Notes under the pieces: generated by a model
What the model was told of the DNA's origin: nothing
Databases searched by the model: none
What the model saw: the letters and a program-made list of their open reading frames with translations, nothing else
NCBI GenBank assembly: GCA_044433325.1
Contig: JAWXTT010000113.1
Coordinates: 1 to 7,081 of the forward strand
Length of the DNA stretch: 7,081 nucleotides
Direction: 5' to 3'
Origin: HGM05232 sp044433325
Lineage (GTDB): Bacteria > Bacteroidota > Bacteroidia > Bacteroidales > Muribaculaceae
Shown: positions 1 to 6,591 of the stretch, one piece after another
How positions within the stretch are numbered: the first letter of the stretch is position 1
Layout: each line of letters opens with the position of its first letter
Position numbers and translations under genes: made by a program

Positions 1-2
1 CG

Positions 3-587
3 TACTTAAATACTATACCTAATCTAATAATCTCATCGCCAATAAATGAACACGCGTTACGTAATCTAATGATTACAGCTGAGAAATGTAACGATACACC
101 ATTTGTAATACGCTATCCACGTGGTGAGGGGGTATTAAAAGATTGGCAAAACCGCATGCACCCAATCACAATAGGTAGTGGTGAGAAACTACGCGATGGT
201 GATAGCAATATTGCAATTCTATCAATAGGTGCAATAGGTAACGATGTAATAACTGCCATTAATGAACTTAAAGATAGTGACAATATCGATGTTGCTCATT
301 ATGATATGATATTTTTAAAACCTATTGATACCAAAATATTACGCGAAGTAGGTGAGAAATATAAACAAGTGATAACTGTTGAGAATGGCGCAATTATTGG
401 CGGTTTAGGTAGCACAGTTATTGAATGGTTTAATGATAATGGATTTAATGATATCAGAGTTAGCCGCATAGGGATTCCTGATAAATTTATCCATCACGGC
501 ACAGTAAAACAACTACATAAATTATGCGGAATGGATGTTGAATCCATTAAAACGAAAGTAAAAGAACTAATAACTCCACTAAAATAA
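3..587 (+). CDS. dxs: 1-deoxy-D-xylulose-5-phosphate synthase, C-terminal part (5' end outside window)
   Basis: Dxs is a thiamine-diphosphate enzyme of the cytosol that condenses pyruvate with glyceraldehyde 3-phosphate to give DXP, the first step of the methylerythritol phosphate route to isoprenoids. The frame is open from the window edge at base 3, so the Met at base 69 is internal. The 194 visible residues cover the end of the pyrimidine-binding transketolase domain (IISSPINEH and then RNLM, followed by the family motif FVIRYPRG) and the complete C-terminal transketolase domain. That domain shows VENGAIIGGLGS and GIPDKFIHHGT, which align with the EENAIMGGAGS and GLPDFFIPQGT segments of E. 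coli Dxs. The family is about 620-640 residues long, so roughly the last third is present. It stops one base before trkA (TAATATG), implying co-transcription and probably translational coupling. No frameshift or damage is seen. Confidence 0.96.
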   Translation, partial: YLNTIPNLIISSPINEHALRNLMITAEKCNDTPFVIRYPRGEGVLKDWQNRMHPITIGSGEKLRDGDSNIAILSIGAIGNDVITAINELKDSDNIDVAHYDMIFLKPIDTKILREVGEKYKQVITVENGAIIGGLGSTVIEWFNDNGFNDIRVSRIGIPDKFIHHGTVKQLHKLCGMDVESIKTKVKELITPLK

Positions 588-588
588 T

Positions 589-1920
589 ATGAAAATAGTA
601 ATAGCAGGAGCAGGTGAAGTAGGTGGTCATTTAGCCAAACTACTCTCTAATGAGAACCAAGATGTAATCATCATTGATAATGATGAGAGCAAACTTGCAT
701 GCCTAGACTCATATAACCTATTAACACATAATGGAAGCCCTACATCATTTGAGATATTAAATAGTGCAGGTGTTAACAGTGCAGACCTATATATAGCGGT
801 AACTCCGTATGAAACACGTAACGTAACTTCATGTGCTATGGCTAAAAGCTTAGGTGCTAAAAAAACTGTTGCACGTGTTGATAATTATGAATTTTTCTCA
901 CCAGTTAATCGGGCTTTTTTCGCTAGTATTGGTGTTGACGAACTAATTTATCCTGAATATTTAGCTGCTGAGGAGATAGTAACAGCACTAAAACGTTCAT
1001 GGGCTAAGAATTGGTTTGAATTATACAATGGTGAACTTATCGTAGTTGGCGTAAAATTAACTGAGGATGCCGAATTAGTAGGAATTAAACTTAAAGAGTT
1101 ATCTGGAATAGCACGTTACCTACATATTGCCGCCATTAAGCATAATGACGAGACTATTATCCCACGTGGTGATGATGTTATCCATGCTAATGATACGGTC
1201 TATTTTGCTACTAAGAAAGAGTATATTGATGAAATATTAAAGGTTTGCAATAAGGAACAGATTGATATCAATAAAATAATGATTATGGGCGGTAGTCGCA
1301 TAGCACTACGCACATCAATAATGACTGGTGATAAACGTAAAATAAAGATTATTGATAATGACATGGCTAAATGCAACTCCTTAGCTGAGAAATTACCCTA
1401 TTGTAGTATCGTATATGGTGATGGACGTGATATTGAAATACTCAAGGATGATGGAATAGAGAATTGTGATGCCTTTATAGCATTAACTGATAGCTCAGAA
1501 ACTAATATCTTAGCTTGTATTGCAGCTAAACAATTAGGTGTAAATAAAACTATCGCTGAGGTGGAGAATCTACACTTTATTTCAGGTGCTGAGGGATTAA
1601 ATATCGGAACTATCGTAAATAAAAAGCTATTAGCATCAAGCCATATATTCCAGATTATGCTAGATACAGACTCGTCAAGCACTAAATGCCTAGCATTAGC
1701 TGACGCTGAGGTAGCTAAACTAACAGCTAAAGAGGGTTCAAAGATAACCAAAGCCCCTGTCATGGAGTTATCACTATCACGTGATATGACAATAGCGGGC
1801 TTAATACGTGATGAGAAAGGTATGCTAGTGCAAGGTAATACTCATATACAAGCAGGAGACCAAGTGGTAGTATTCTGCCTTCATGGATCATTATATAAAA
1901 CAGAAAAACTATTCAGCTAA
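589..1920 (+). CDS. trkA: Trk potassium channel NAD-binding regulatory subunit TrkA
   Basis: TrkA is the cytosolic gating ring subunit that binds NAD(H) or other nucleotides and controls the TrkH potassium pore. The 443-residue length is close to the classical two-module form of about 450-460. Module 1 is an RCK_N Rossmann domain (residues 1 to about 120) with GAGEVG at 7-12 and the acidic D30 at the end of strand 2, followed by an RCK_C domain (about 140-220). Module 2 is another RCK_N (about 227-345), then RCK_C (about 360-443). In the second RCK_N the glycine motif reads GGSRIA (234-239), with D256 after strand 2, so it departs from GxGxxG at the third and sixth positions. The ATG at 589 gives an intact first beta strand (MKIVIAGAG) and lies one base after the dxs stop. 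trkH follows 122 bp downstream. The protein has no membrane segments. Confidence 0.96.
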   Translation: MKIVIAGAGEVGGHLAKLLSNENQDVIIIDNDESKLACLDSYNLLTHNGSPTSFEILNSAGVNSADLYIAVTPYETRNVTSCAMAKSLGAKKTVARVDNYEFFSPVNRAFFASIGVDELIYPEYLAAEEIVTALKRSWAKNWFELYNGELIVVGVKLTEDAELVGIKLKELSGIARYLHIAAIKHNDETIIPRGDDVIHANDTVYFATKKEYIDEILKVCNKEQIDINKIMIMGGSRIALRTSIMTGDKRKIKIIDNDMAKCNSLAEKLPYCSIVYGDGRDIEILKDDGIENCDAFIALTDSSETNILACIAAKQLGVNKTIAEVENLHFISGAEGLNIGTIVNKKLLASSHIFQIMLDTDSSSTKCLALADAEVAKLTAKEGSKITKAPVMELSLSRDMTIAGLIRDEKGMLVQGNTHIQAGDQVVVFCLHGSLYKTEKLFS

Positions 1921-1944
1921 AGGGTAGTTCTTAAAACTGACCCT
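1921..1944 (+). promoter_or_regulatory. Small hairpin directly after the trkA stop
   Basis: Bases 1921-1929 (AGGGTAGTT) can pair with 1935-1944 (AAACTGACCCT region) with one bulged G at 1939 and a five-base loop, giving nine base pairs including three G-C pairs at the base. The RNA after it is A/T-rich but lacks a clean U-run, so it is a poor intrinsic terminator. It may instead act as a 3'-end stabiliser or processing structure. It uses the same left arm as the long inverted repeat, so the two pairings exclude each other. No experimental support can be inferred. Confidence 0.35.
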
Positions 1945-1966
1945 TTAAAATATAAATAAAATAAAA

Positions 1967-2005
1967 ATGGGAGAAAAGAAACTGTTTCATCAATCTTTAA
2001 GATGA
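1967..2005 (+). other. 12-codon mini-ORF upstream of trkH (candidate leader peptide)
   Basis: An ATG at 1967 opens the frame MGEKKLFHQSLR and stops at the TGA at 2003-2005. It is preceded by an A-rich stretch (1947-1966), the type of leader used for initiation in Bacteroidota. Its stop overlaps the ATG of the next mini-ORF as ATGA. It lies wholly within the inverted-repeat segment. So short a frame can arise by chance in AT-rich DNA, and it might equally be a scrap of a transposase C-terminus. I do not recognise the peptide. Confidence 0.2.
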
Positions 2006-2024
2006 GATTGATAAATCAGTTTTT
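1977..2024 (+). promoter_or_regulatory. Long imperfect hairpin upstream of trkH
   Basis: Bases 1977-1996 pair with 2005-2024 in a 20-position stem with two mismatches (1985/2016 and 1988/2013) and one G-U pair. The core is a perfect 8-bp stem, ATCAATCT with AGATTGAT, around an eight-base loop; outside it AAACTG pairs with CAGTTT. The 3' side runs into TTTTT (2020-2024), which makes it loosely terminator-like, although the stem is poor in G-C. The 3' arm is shared with the right inverted-repeat arm, so this hairpin competes with pairing between 1921-1940 and 2016-2035. It ends 18 bases before the trkH start. A role in attenuation or in translation of trkH is inference. Confidence 0.4.
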
Positions 2025-2046
2025 AGAACTACCCTTAAAAAAATGA
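2002..2046 (+). other. 14-codon mini-ORF overlapping the trkH start (candidate leader peptide)
   Basis: An ATG at 2002 opens MRLINQFLELPLKK, ending at the TGA at 2044-2046. This stop overlaps the trkH ATG (2043-2045) as ATGA, the classic arrangement for translational coupling by re-initiation. Its own start overlaps the stop of the 12-codon frame, so there is a chain of two ATGA junctions leading into trkH. The right inverted-repeat arm encodes its QFLELP part. Whether it is translated cannot be judged from sequence alone. Confidence 0.2.
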
Positions 2047-3518
2047 ATAAAGCTAGAATCTCAAATATAAATATGCCAATCGTACTACGCATGATTGGAT
2101 GGCTATTACTAATCGAGGCTGCATTTATGCTAGTCCCATTAGTAGTAAGTCTGATTTATGCTGATGGCTCAACATTTCCATTCACATATGCAATAGCTAT
2201 AACAACTATTGTTGGCGCATCACTTGTATTTGGATTGAAACCTAAGGATGATAATATGGGGCGCAAGGAGGCAATCTTATTGACTGCTTCTATCTGGGCT
2301 GTATTCTCGCTATTCGGGACAATACCATTTATGCTATCTGAACTACGTTTAAGTTTCACAGATGCATATTTCGAGGCGATGTCAGGGTTCAGCACAACTG
2401 GGGCAAGTATAATCCGCGATGTTGAGATAGCACCAAAAGGTATCTTAATATGGCGTTCACTAACCCAATGGGTAGGTGGTATGGGTATAATACTATTTAC
2501 ATTAGCTGTCGTGCCTATGCTTAACCATAAACGTGGTATTCAGCTATTTAATGCTGAGGTAACAGGTATTACACATGACAAACTGAGACCACGTATTAGC
2601 CAGACTGCTAAAGGTTTATGGTTAGTATATATCGTATTAACAGTAGTATTAGCAATATTATTGTATCTAGGACCAATGAACCTATTTGATGCAATATGCC
2701 AAACATTAAGCACCGTTGCAACAGGTGGTTTCTCAACGCGTAATGCTAGTTATATGGCGTGGGATTCACGCTATGCTGATACTGTAACTATGATAGTAAT
2801 GTTTATATGTGGTATCAACTTTGCTCTACTTTATAAAACAGCATTAGGGGATATTAAGCCATTAATAAAGAATGACACATTTAGATTATATATAGCAATA
2901 ACAGTTATTGCTGCTGTGATTATGATAATTAATAATATGTGTAACGGTATTTATGAATCATTCTCAGACAATCTAATATTTTCATTTTTTGAGGTGATTT
3001 CATGTATGACTACCACAGGTTACGGAGCGGCTAACTTTGAGGCTTGGGGTAAATTACCTATTACCATATTCTTTATATTAATGTTCTTCGGTTCATGTGC
3101 AGGCTCAACTGCTGGTGGGGCTAAGATGGATAGACTAATATATCTATTTAAGAATGTTAAGAATGAATTATATCGCATACTGCACCCTAACGCAGTAATG
3201 CCTATACGTATAAATGGAAAAGTTATGCCTAGTGAAGCTATAACTAAAGTTATGGCGTTTCTATGTATATATCTGATAATACTTTTAACACTTAGTACTG
3301 TCTTAACAGCATTAGGGCTGCCTATTTTTGACGCATTCTTCGCGGCTTTATCAGCAGTAAGTAATGTTGGTTTTGGAGCAGGTTTTACGGGCGTTGATGG
3401 TTCATTTGCCAATATCCCAGATTTAGGTAAATGGCTATTAGCCTTTGCAATGCTAGTGGGACGACTAGAGGTATTTACAGTATTAGTAGTATTATCAAAA
3501 GGGTTCTGGCGTAAATAG
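2043..3518 (+). CDS. trkH: Trk potassium uptake channel pore subunit TrkH
   Basis: TrkH is the inner-membrane pore of the Trk potassium uptake system, gated by the cytosolic TrkA ring encoded just upstream. The 491-residue protein is full length for the family and strongly hydrophobic, with the expected four membrane-pore-membrane repeats. The four selectivity-filter segments can be read in order: STTGAS (117-122), ATGGFS (226-231), TTTGYG (323-328) and SNVGFG (440-445). Each keeps the filter glycine typical of potassium selectivity. The glycine-rich gating-loop segment GSCAGSTAGGAKM is at 350-362, and the family signature GRLE is at 473-476 near the C-terminus. The ATG at 2043 precedes a short polar N-terminus and the first helix (about 11-38). 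It is reached through an A-run (TTAAAAAAATG) without a Shine-Dalgarno site. The unusual upstream segment described separately may influence its expression. Confidence 0.96.
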   Translation: MNKARISNINMPIVLRMIGWLLLIEAAFMLVPLVVSLIYADGSTFPFTYAIAITTIVGASLVFGLKPKDDNMGRKEAILLTASIWAVFSLFGTIPFMLSELRLSFTDAYFEAMSGFSTTGASIIRDVEIAPKGILIWRSLTQWVGGMGIILFTLAVVPMLNHKRGIQLFNAEVTGITHDKLRPRISQTAKGLWLVYIVLTVVLAILLYLGPMNLFDAICQTLSTVATGGFSTRNASYMAWDSRYADTVTMIVMFICGINFALLYKTALGDIKPLIKNDTFRLYIAITVIAAVIMIINNMCNGIYESFSDNLIFSFFEVISCMTTTGYGAANFEAWGKLPITIFFILMFFGSCAGSTAGGAKMDRLIYLFKNVKNELYRILHPNAVMPIRINGKVMPSEAITKVMAFLCIYLIILLTLSTVLTALGLPIFDAFFAALSAVSNVGFGAGFTGVDGSFANIPDLGKWLLAFAMLVGRLEVFTVLVVLSKGFWRK

Positions 3519-3551
3519 TACCCTAAAAAAATTAATAATAAAAAATAGGAA

Positions 3552-3559
3552 ACAAGATG
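3552..3559 (+). promoter_or_regulatory. ftsK ribosome binding region and start
   Basis: The sequence TAGGAAACAAGATG places AGGA (3547-3550) six bases before the ATG at 3557. The other starts in this window rely on A/T-rich leaders, so this motif supports the chosen ftsK start. The 38-bp gap after trkH contains no hairpin with a U-run and no clear Bacteroidota promoter (TTTG then TAnnTTTG). Confidence 0.45.
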
Positions 3560-5953
3560 CAAGAAGATTCATTCAATCCAGACATACTAAATGAAGATAC
3601 TAACAAATCTAACATTAAAAGGAATAAGGATAAAACCTCATTCTTAAAAAATAAACGATTTAGATTCGTCGTAGGAGTTATACTATCATTTATAGCTATA
3701 TATCTATTTTCAATATTTCTCTCGTATTTTAATAGTGGTATTGCTGACCAAAGTAAGATTGCTAATAATACAGCTATGGAGATTGCTAAAATGGATATGG
3801 AGATTGCCAATAATGGAGGCTCACTAGGCGCAAGCCTATCACATACAATAATCCATAAATGGATTGGATTCTCAGCATTCATCCTTGTAATATGGTTTGG
3901 AGTTATTGGTCTAAGATTGATTGGGATTAAGTTTAAACATGTTAAGCCATTAAACTTTACTCTAATATCGCTATATGCTATAATATCAAGCTCAATGTTT
4001 TTAGGTTTTATAAATTGTTATATTGATACCAATATATTGCTTGGTGGATATAATGGTTATTATAGTAACCTATTTATGATTAAATATCTAGGTGGAATAG
4101 GTACATTCCTATTCAATCTAATATTGATAATTCTATTGGTTGTATTCTGCATTGATGGTATTATACGCATATACAAAAAGGTAAATAATCGATTCCCTAA
4201 TTTAAAAATTAAAAGAGCTACAAAAGAGAAAAAGGAGAAGAAAGCTGAACCAAAATTTGAAGATTTTGAAACACAAGATACCCCTACTACACAACAAGAG
4301 GAGATCCCTGAAATTAAAATTGAAGGAGCAACTCCTAAACCGATAAAGAAACCATCTAAAAAGGTAACTAAGATAGATGAATCAGATGAAATTGAGATGA
4401 TAATTGAGACTGGTGAGATTGAGAAATCAACTACCATAACTAATATTTATGACCCAACAGCTGAACTATCGCATTACAAGTTCCCAACAATAGATATGCT
4501 ACATCAATTTAGCAATAGCAGTAATAATGTAGATATAAATGAACAGGATGAAAATAAGGCTAAGATTACTAAAACCCTTAACGACTACGGCATAGATATA
4601 AAAAACATTAAGGTATGTGTAGGTCCAACCATTACACTATTTGAGATAGTACCGTCTGAAGGAGTTAGAATAGCTAAAATAAAGAACTTAGAGGATGATA
4701 TTGCCCTTAGTCTTTCAGCACTAGGGATACGTATTATTGCACCTATTCCTGGTCGTGGAACTATTGGTATTGAAGTACCTAACAAAGAACCTCGAATAGT
4801 ATCAATGCGCTCAATTATTGAATCTAAAAAATATCAAGAGTGTGATTATGAACTACCTATGGCTATCGGTAGCACCATATCAAACGAAGTATATATAAAA
4901 GACCTTTGCAAAATGCCACATATGCTAGTGGCAGGAGCGACAGGACAAGGTAAATCAGTTGGACTAAATGCAATTATTACATCATTGATATATAAGAAAC
5001 ACCCTGCTGAACTTAAATTTGTACTTATTGACCCTAAGATGGTTGAGTTTAGCCTATACTCTAAACTGGAACACCACTACTTAGCTAAATTACCAGATGA
5101 GCAGGAGAGTATTATCACTGATCCACAAAAGGTAATTGCAACTCTTAACTCCATAGCTATTGAGATGGATAACCGTTACACAATGCTACGTAACGCCAAT
5201 GTCCGTAATATCAAAGAGTATAATCAGAAATTCGTTAATCACCGACTTAACCCTGAAAATGGTCATATGTTCTTACCATACATCGTGGTAATTATTGATG
5301 AGTTCTGCGATTTAATTATGATGGCTGGCAAGGAGGTAGAGATGCCAATAGCACGTATCGCACAGAAAGCACGTGCCGTAGGTATCCACATGATTATCGC
5401 TACACAACGCCCATCTACCAATGTAATCACAGGTATTATCAAGGCTAACTTCCCTGGTCGTATCGCATTCCGTGTTACACAAATGGTTGATAGCCGTACC
5501 ATCCTAGACTCGAAAGGGGCGCAACAGTTAATTGGTCGTGGTGATATGCTATTCCTAGCTAATGGTGAGATGGATCGTGTACAGTGTGCATTTATTGATA
5601 CTCCTGAGGTGGAAACTATCTGTGAACATATCGACACACAAATTGGTTATGAAAATGCTTACGAACTACCTGAATATATAGCTAATCAAGATAATTTGGA
5701 TAATGGAGCAGGAAATATAAATGACCGTGATCCACTATTTGAGGAAGCAGCAGCATTTATTGTTGGCAACGATACCGCCTCGACATCCTCACTACAACGT
5801 AGATATGCCATAGGCTACAACCGTGCAGGTAAGATTATGGATCAACTGGAGGCAGCAGGTATTGTTAGCCCTAGTCAAGGGGGTAAACCACGTAAAGTAT
5901 TAATTGATTCAATCCAACTATCACAAATATTTGGACGTTTTAATGAAGAATAA
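3557..5953 (+). CDS. ftsK: DNA translocase FtsK
   Basis: FtsK is a septum-anchored hexameric ATPase that pumps chromosome ends and dimers through the closing division site and activates XerCD recombination at dif. The 798-residue layout is standard for the short-linker form. A charged N-terminus (1-35) is followed by four membrane helices near 36-58, 102-124, 131-153 and 178-200, and a Lys/Glu/Pro-rich linker from about 206 to 320. The motor domain has the alpha-beta region (about 330-445), Walker A GATGQGKS (460-467), Walker B IVVIIDE (576-582) and the ATQRPS segment (615-620). A C-terminal winged-helix gamma domain (723-798) contains DPLFEEA and RRYAIGYNRAGKI, which resemble the KOPS-reading and XerD-contacting domain of E. 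coli FtsK. The ATG at 3557 has AGGA six bases upstream, a rare good Shine-Dalgarno match in this window. A sporulation-type SpoIIIE/SftA role is unlikely, given the four helices and the setting. Confidence 0.95.
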   Translation: MQEDSFNPDILNEDTNKSNIKRNKDKTSFLKNKRFRFVVGVILSFIAIYLFSIFLSYFNSGIADQSKIANNTAMEIAKMDMEIANNGGSLGASLSHTIIHKWIGFSAFILVIWFGVIGLRLIGIKFKHVKPLNFTLISLYAIISSSMFLGFINCYIDTNILLGGYNGYYSNLFMIKYLGGIGTFLFNLILIILLVVFCIDGIIRIYKKVNNRFPNLKIKRATKEKKEKKAEPKFEDFETQDTPTTQQEEIPEIKIEGATPKPIKKPSKKVTKIDESDEIEMIIETGEIEKSTTITNIYDPTAELSHYKFPTIDMLHQFSNSSNNVDINEQDENKAKITKTLNDYGIDIKNIKVCVGPTITLFEIVPSEGVRIAKIKNLEDDIALSLSALGIRIIAPIPGRGTIGIEVPNKEPRIVSMRSIIESKKYQECDYELPMAIGSTISNEVYIKDLCKMPHMLVAGATGQGKSVGLNAIITSLIYKKHPAELKFVLIDPKMVEFSLYSKLEHHYLAKLPDEQESIITDPQKVIATLNSIAIEMDNRYTMLRNANVRNIKEYNQKFVNHRLNPENGHMFLPYIVVIIDEFCDLIMMAGKEVEMPIARIAQKARAVGIHMIIATQRPSTNVITGIIKANFPGRIAFRVTQMVDSRTILDSKGAQQLIGRGDMLFLANGEMDRVQCAFIDTPEVETICEHIDTQIGYENAYELPEYIANQDNLDNGAGNINDRDPLFEEAAAFIVGNDTASTSSLQRRYAIGYNRAGKIMDQLEAAGIVSPSQGGKPRKVLIDSIQLSQIFGRFNEE

Positions 5954-5957
5954 TTTT

Positions 5958-6572
5958 ATGTTCAAGATAAGAAGAGAGATATTGACCCTTATAGCTATCC
6001 TGTTAGTAATCCCATCCATGAATGGGGAAACTGCTGAACAGGTAGTCAGTGATGTCATAAGTAGTTATAACAAAAGTAAAATAGTCGTAGCTGATTACAC
6101 AGTTGCCGCTAATGGAGTTAACTCGACAGGTGAAATAGTAATGTCACAACAACGGTTTAACATACAATCAGAACCAATAACCTGTTGGTATGATGGCAAG
6201 ACCCAATGGAGTTACATATCACAGATAGGTGAAGTAAATATCACAGAACCAACACCAGAGGAGCTAGAGTTAACCAATCCATACGCAGCACTAATGAATA
6301 TTGGCACAAACTATGTTACTGAACTATCTACCGATGGTGATAACTATCAATTAACTCTTATCCCTAAGGAAAATTCAGACTTTGCAACAGAGATAGGATT
6401 AATCATTGACAAGTCAACAAAACTTATTGTCAAAGCATTATTTATACAAGATAATAGTAGTTATACAATTACAATCAGTAATTATAACTTTAATAGCAAT
6501 TACACTGATAAGGTATTCACCTATGACCCATCGCAACTACCTGCGGGGACACCAGTGATAGATTTAAGATAA
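5958..6572 (+). CDS. lolA: LolA-like periplasmic outer-membrane lipoprotein carrier
   Basis: LolA accepts lipoproteins released from the inner membrane by LolCDE and carries them through the periplasm to the outer membrane in a half-barrel hydrophobic cavity. From the ATG at 5958 the protein has 204 residues, the usual size. A signal peptide is visible: MFKIRRE, then the hydrophobic core ILTLIAILLVIPS, with cleavage probably near residues 23-26. The mature part is rich in alternating beta-strand pattern and carries the family-like segment WYDGKTQWSY (77-86), a proline/glutamate loop, TEPTPEELELTNP, after it, and the C-terminal FTYDPSQLPAGTPVIDLR typical of Bacteroidota members. The ATG at 5943 would add five residues (209 in all) and overlap ftsK by 11 bp. 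I prefer 5958 because it gives a normal short n-region, but either is possible. Cys76 is the only cysteine, so it is not itself a lipoprotein. The family call rests on overall pattern and position between ftsK and trxB. Confidence 0.83.
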   Translation: MFKIRREILTLIAILLVIPSMNGETAEQVVSDVISSYNKSKIVVADYTVAANGVNSTGEIVMSQQRFNIQSEPITCWYDGKTQWSYISQIGEVNITEPTPEELELTNPYAALMNIGTNYVTELSTDGDNYQLTLIPKENSDFATEIGLIIDKSTKLIVKALFIQDNSSYTITISNYNFNSNYTDKVFTYDPSQLPAGTPVIDLR

Positions 6573-6591
6573 AAATAAAAACGATATAGAT

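Larger units (their letters stand above)
1921..2035. repeat. 115-bp segment bounded by 20-bp inverted repeats; MITE-like candidate
   Basis: The left arm, 1921-1940, begins AGGGTAGTTC. The right arm, 2016-2035, ends GAACTACCCT. The arms are reverse complements at 19 of 20 positions, the only mismatch being T1932 against T2024. The segment is flanked by TAA on both sides (1918-1920, which is also the trkA stop codon, and 2036-2038), as expected of a 3-bp target duplication. Deleting the segment plus one TAA leaves four bases between trkA and trkH, a normal operon spacing. The 75-bp interior codes for no transposase. All of this is read directly; the mobile-element interpretation is inference. 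Some IS5-family groups make 3-bp TNA duplications, but I do not recognise these ends as those of a named element. The alternative is a native structured leader of trkH. Confidence 0.55.

Noticed and set aside
1398..1763. Minus-strand open frame of 121 codons
   Set aside because: It is antisense to the well-supported second module of trkA and has no recognisable domain. The same holds for the minus-strand frames at 2156-2395, 3532-3882, 4060-4437, 4585-4785 and 5263-5637.
2470..2477. GGGTAGGT, close to the E. coli FtsK orienting sequence GGGNAGGG
   Set aside because: It matches 7 of 8 positions, occurs inside codons for the conserved TrkH segment WVGGMG, and the KOPS sequence of this lineage is not known to me.
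3020..3562. 180-codon open frame on the minus strand
   Set aside because: It lies antisense within trkH, whose protein is full length with all filter motifs. The antisense translation shows no recognisable domain and reflects codon bias of the true gene.
5014..5021. TAAATTTG, matching the Bacteroidota -7 promoter pattern TAnnTTTG
   Set aside because: It lies inside the ftsK motor domain and has no TTTG at the required distance upstream; such matches are expected by chance in AT-rich DNA.
5904..5957. Longer start for the lolA-like gene at 5904
   Set aside because: It would overlap ftsK by 50 bases and put 18 extra polar residues before the signal peptide; the start at 5958 (or 5943) gives a normal secretion signal.
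6573..6591. Possible terminator between the lolA-like gene and trxB
   Set aside because: The 19-base gap is A-rich with no inverted repeat.
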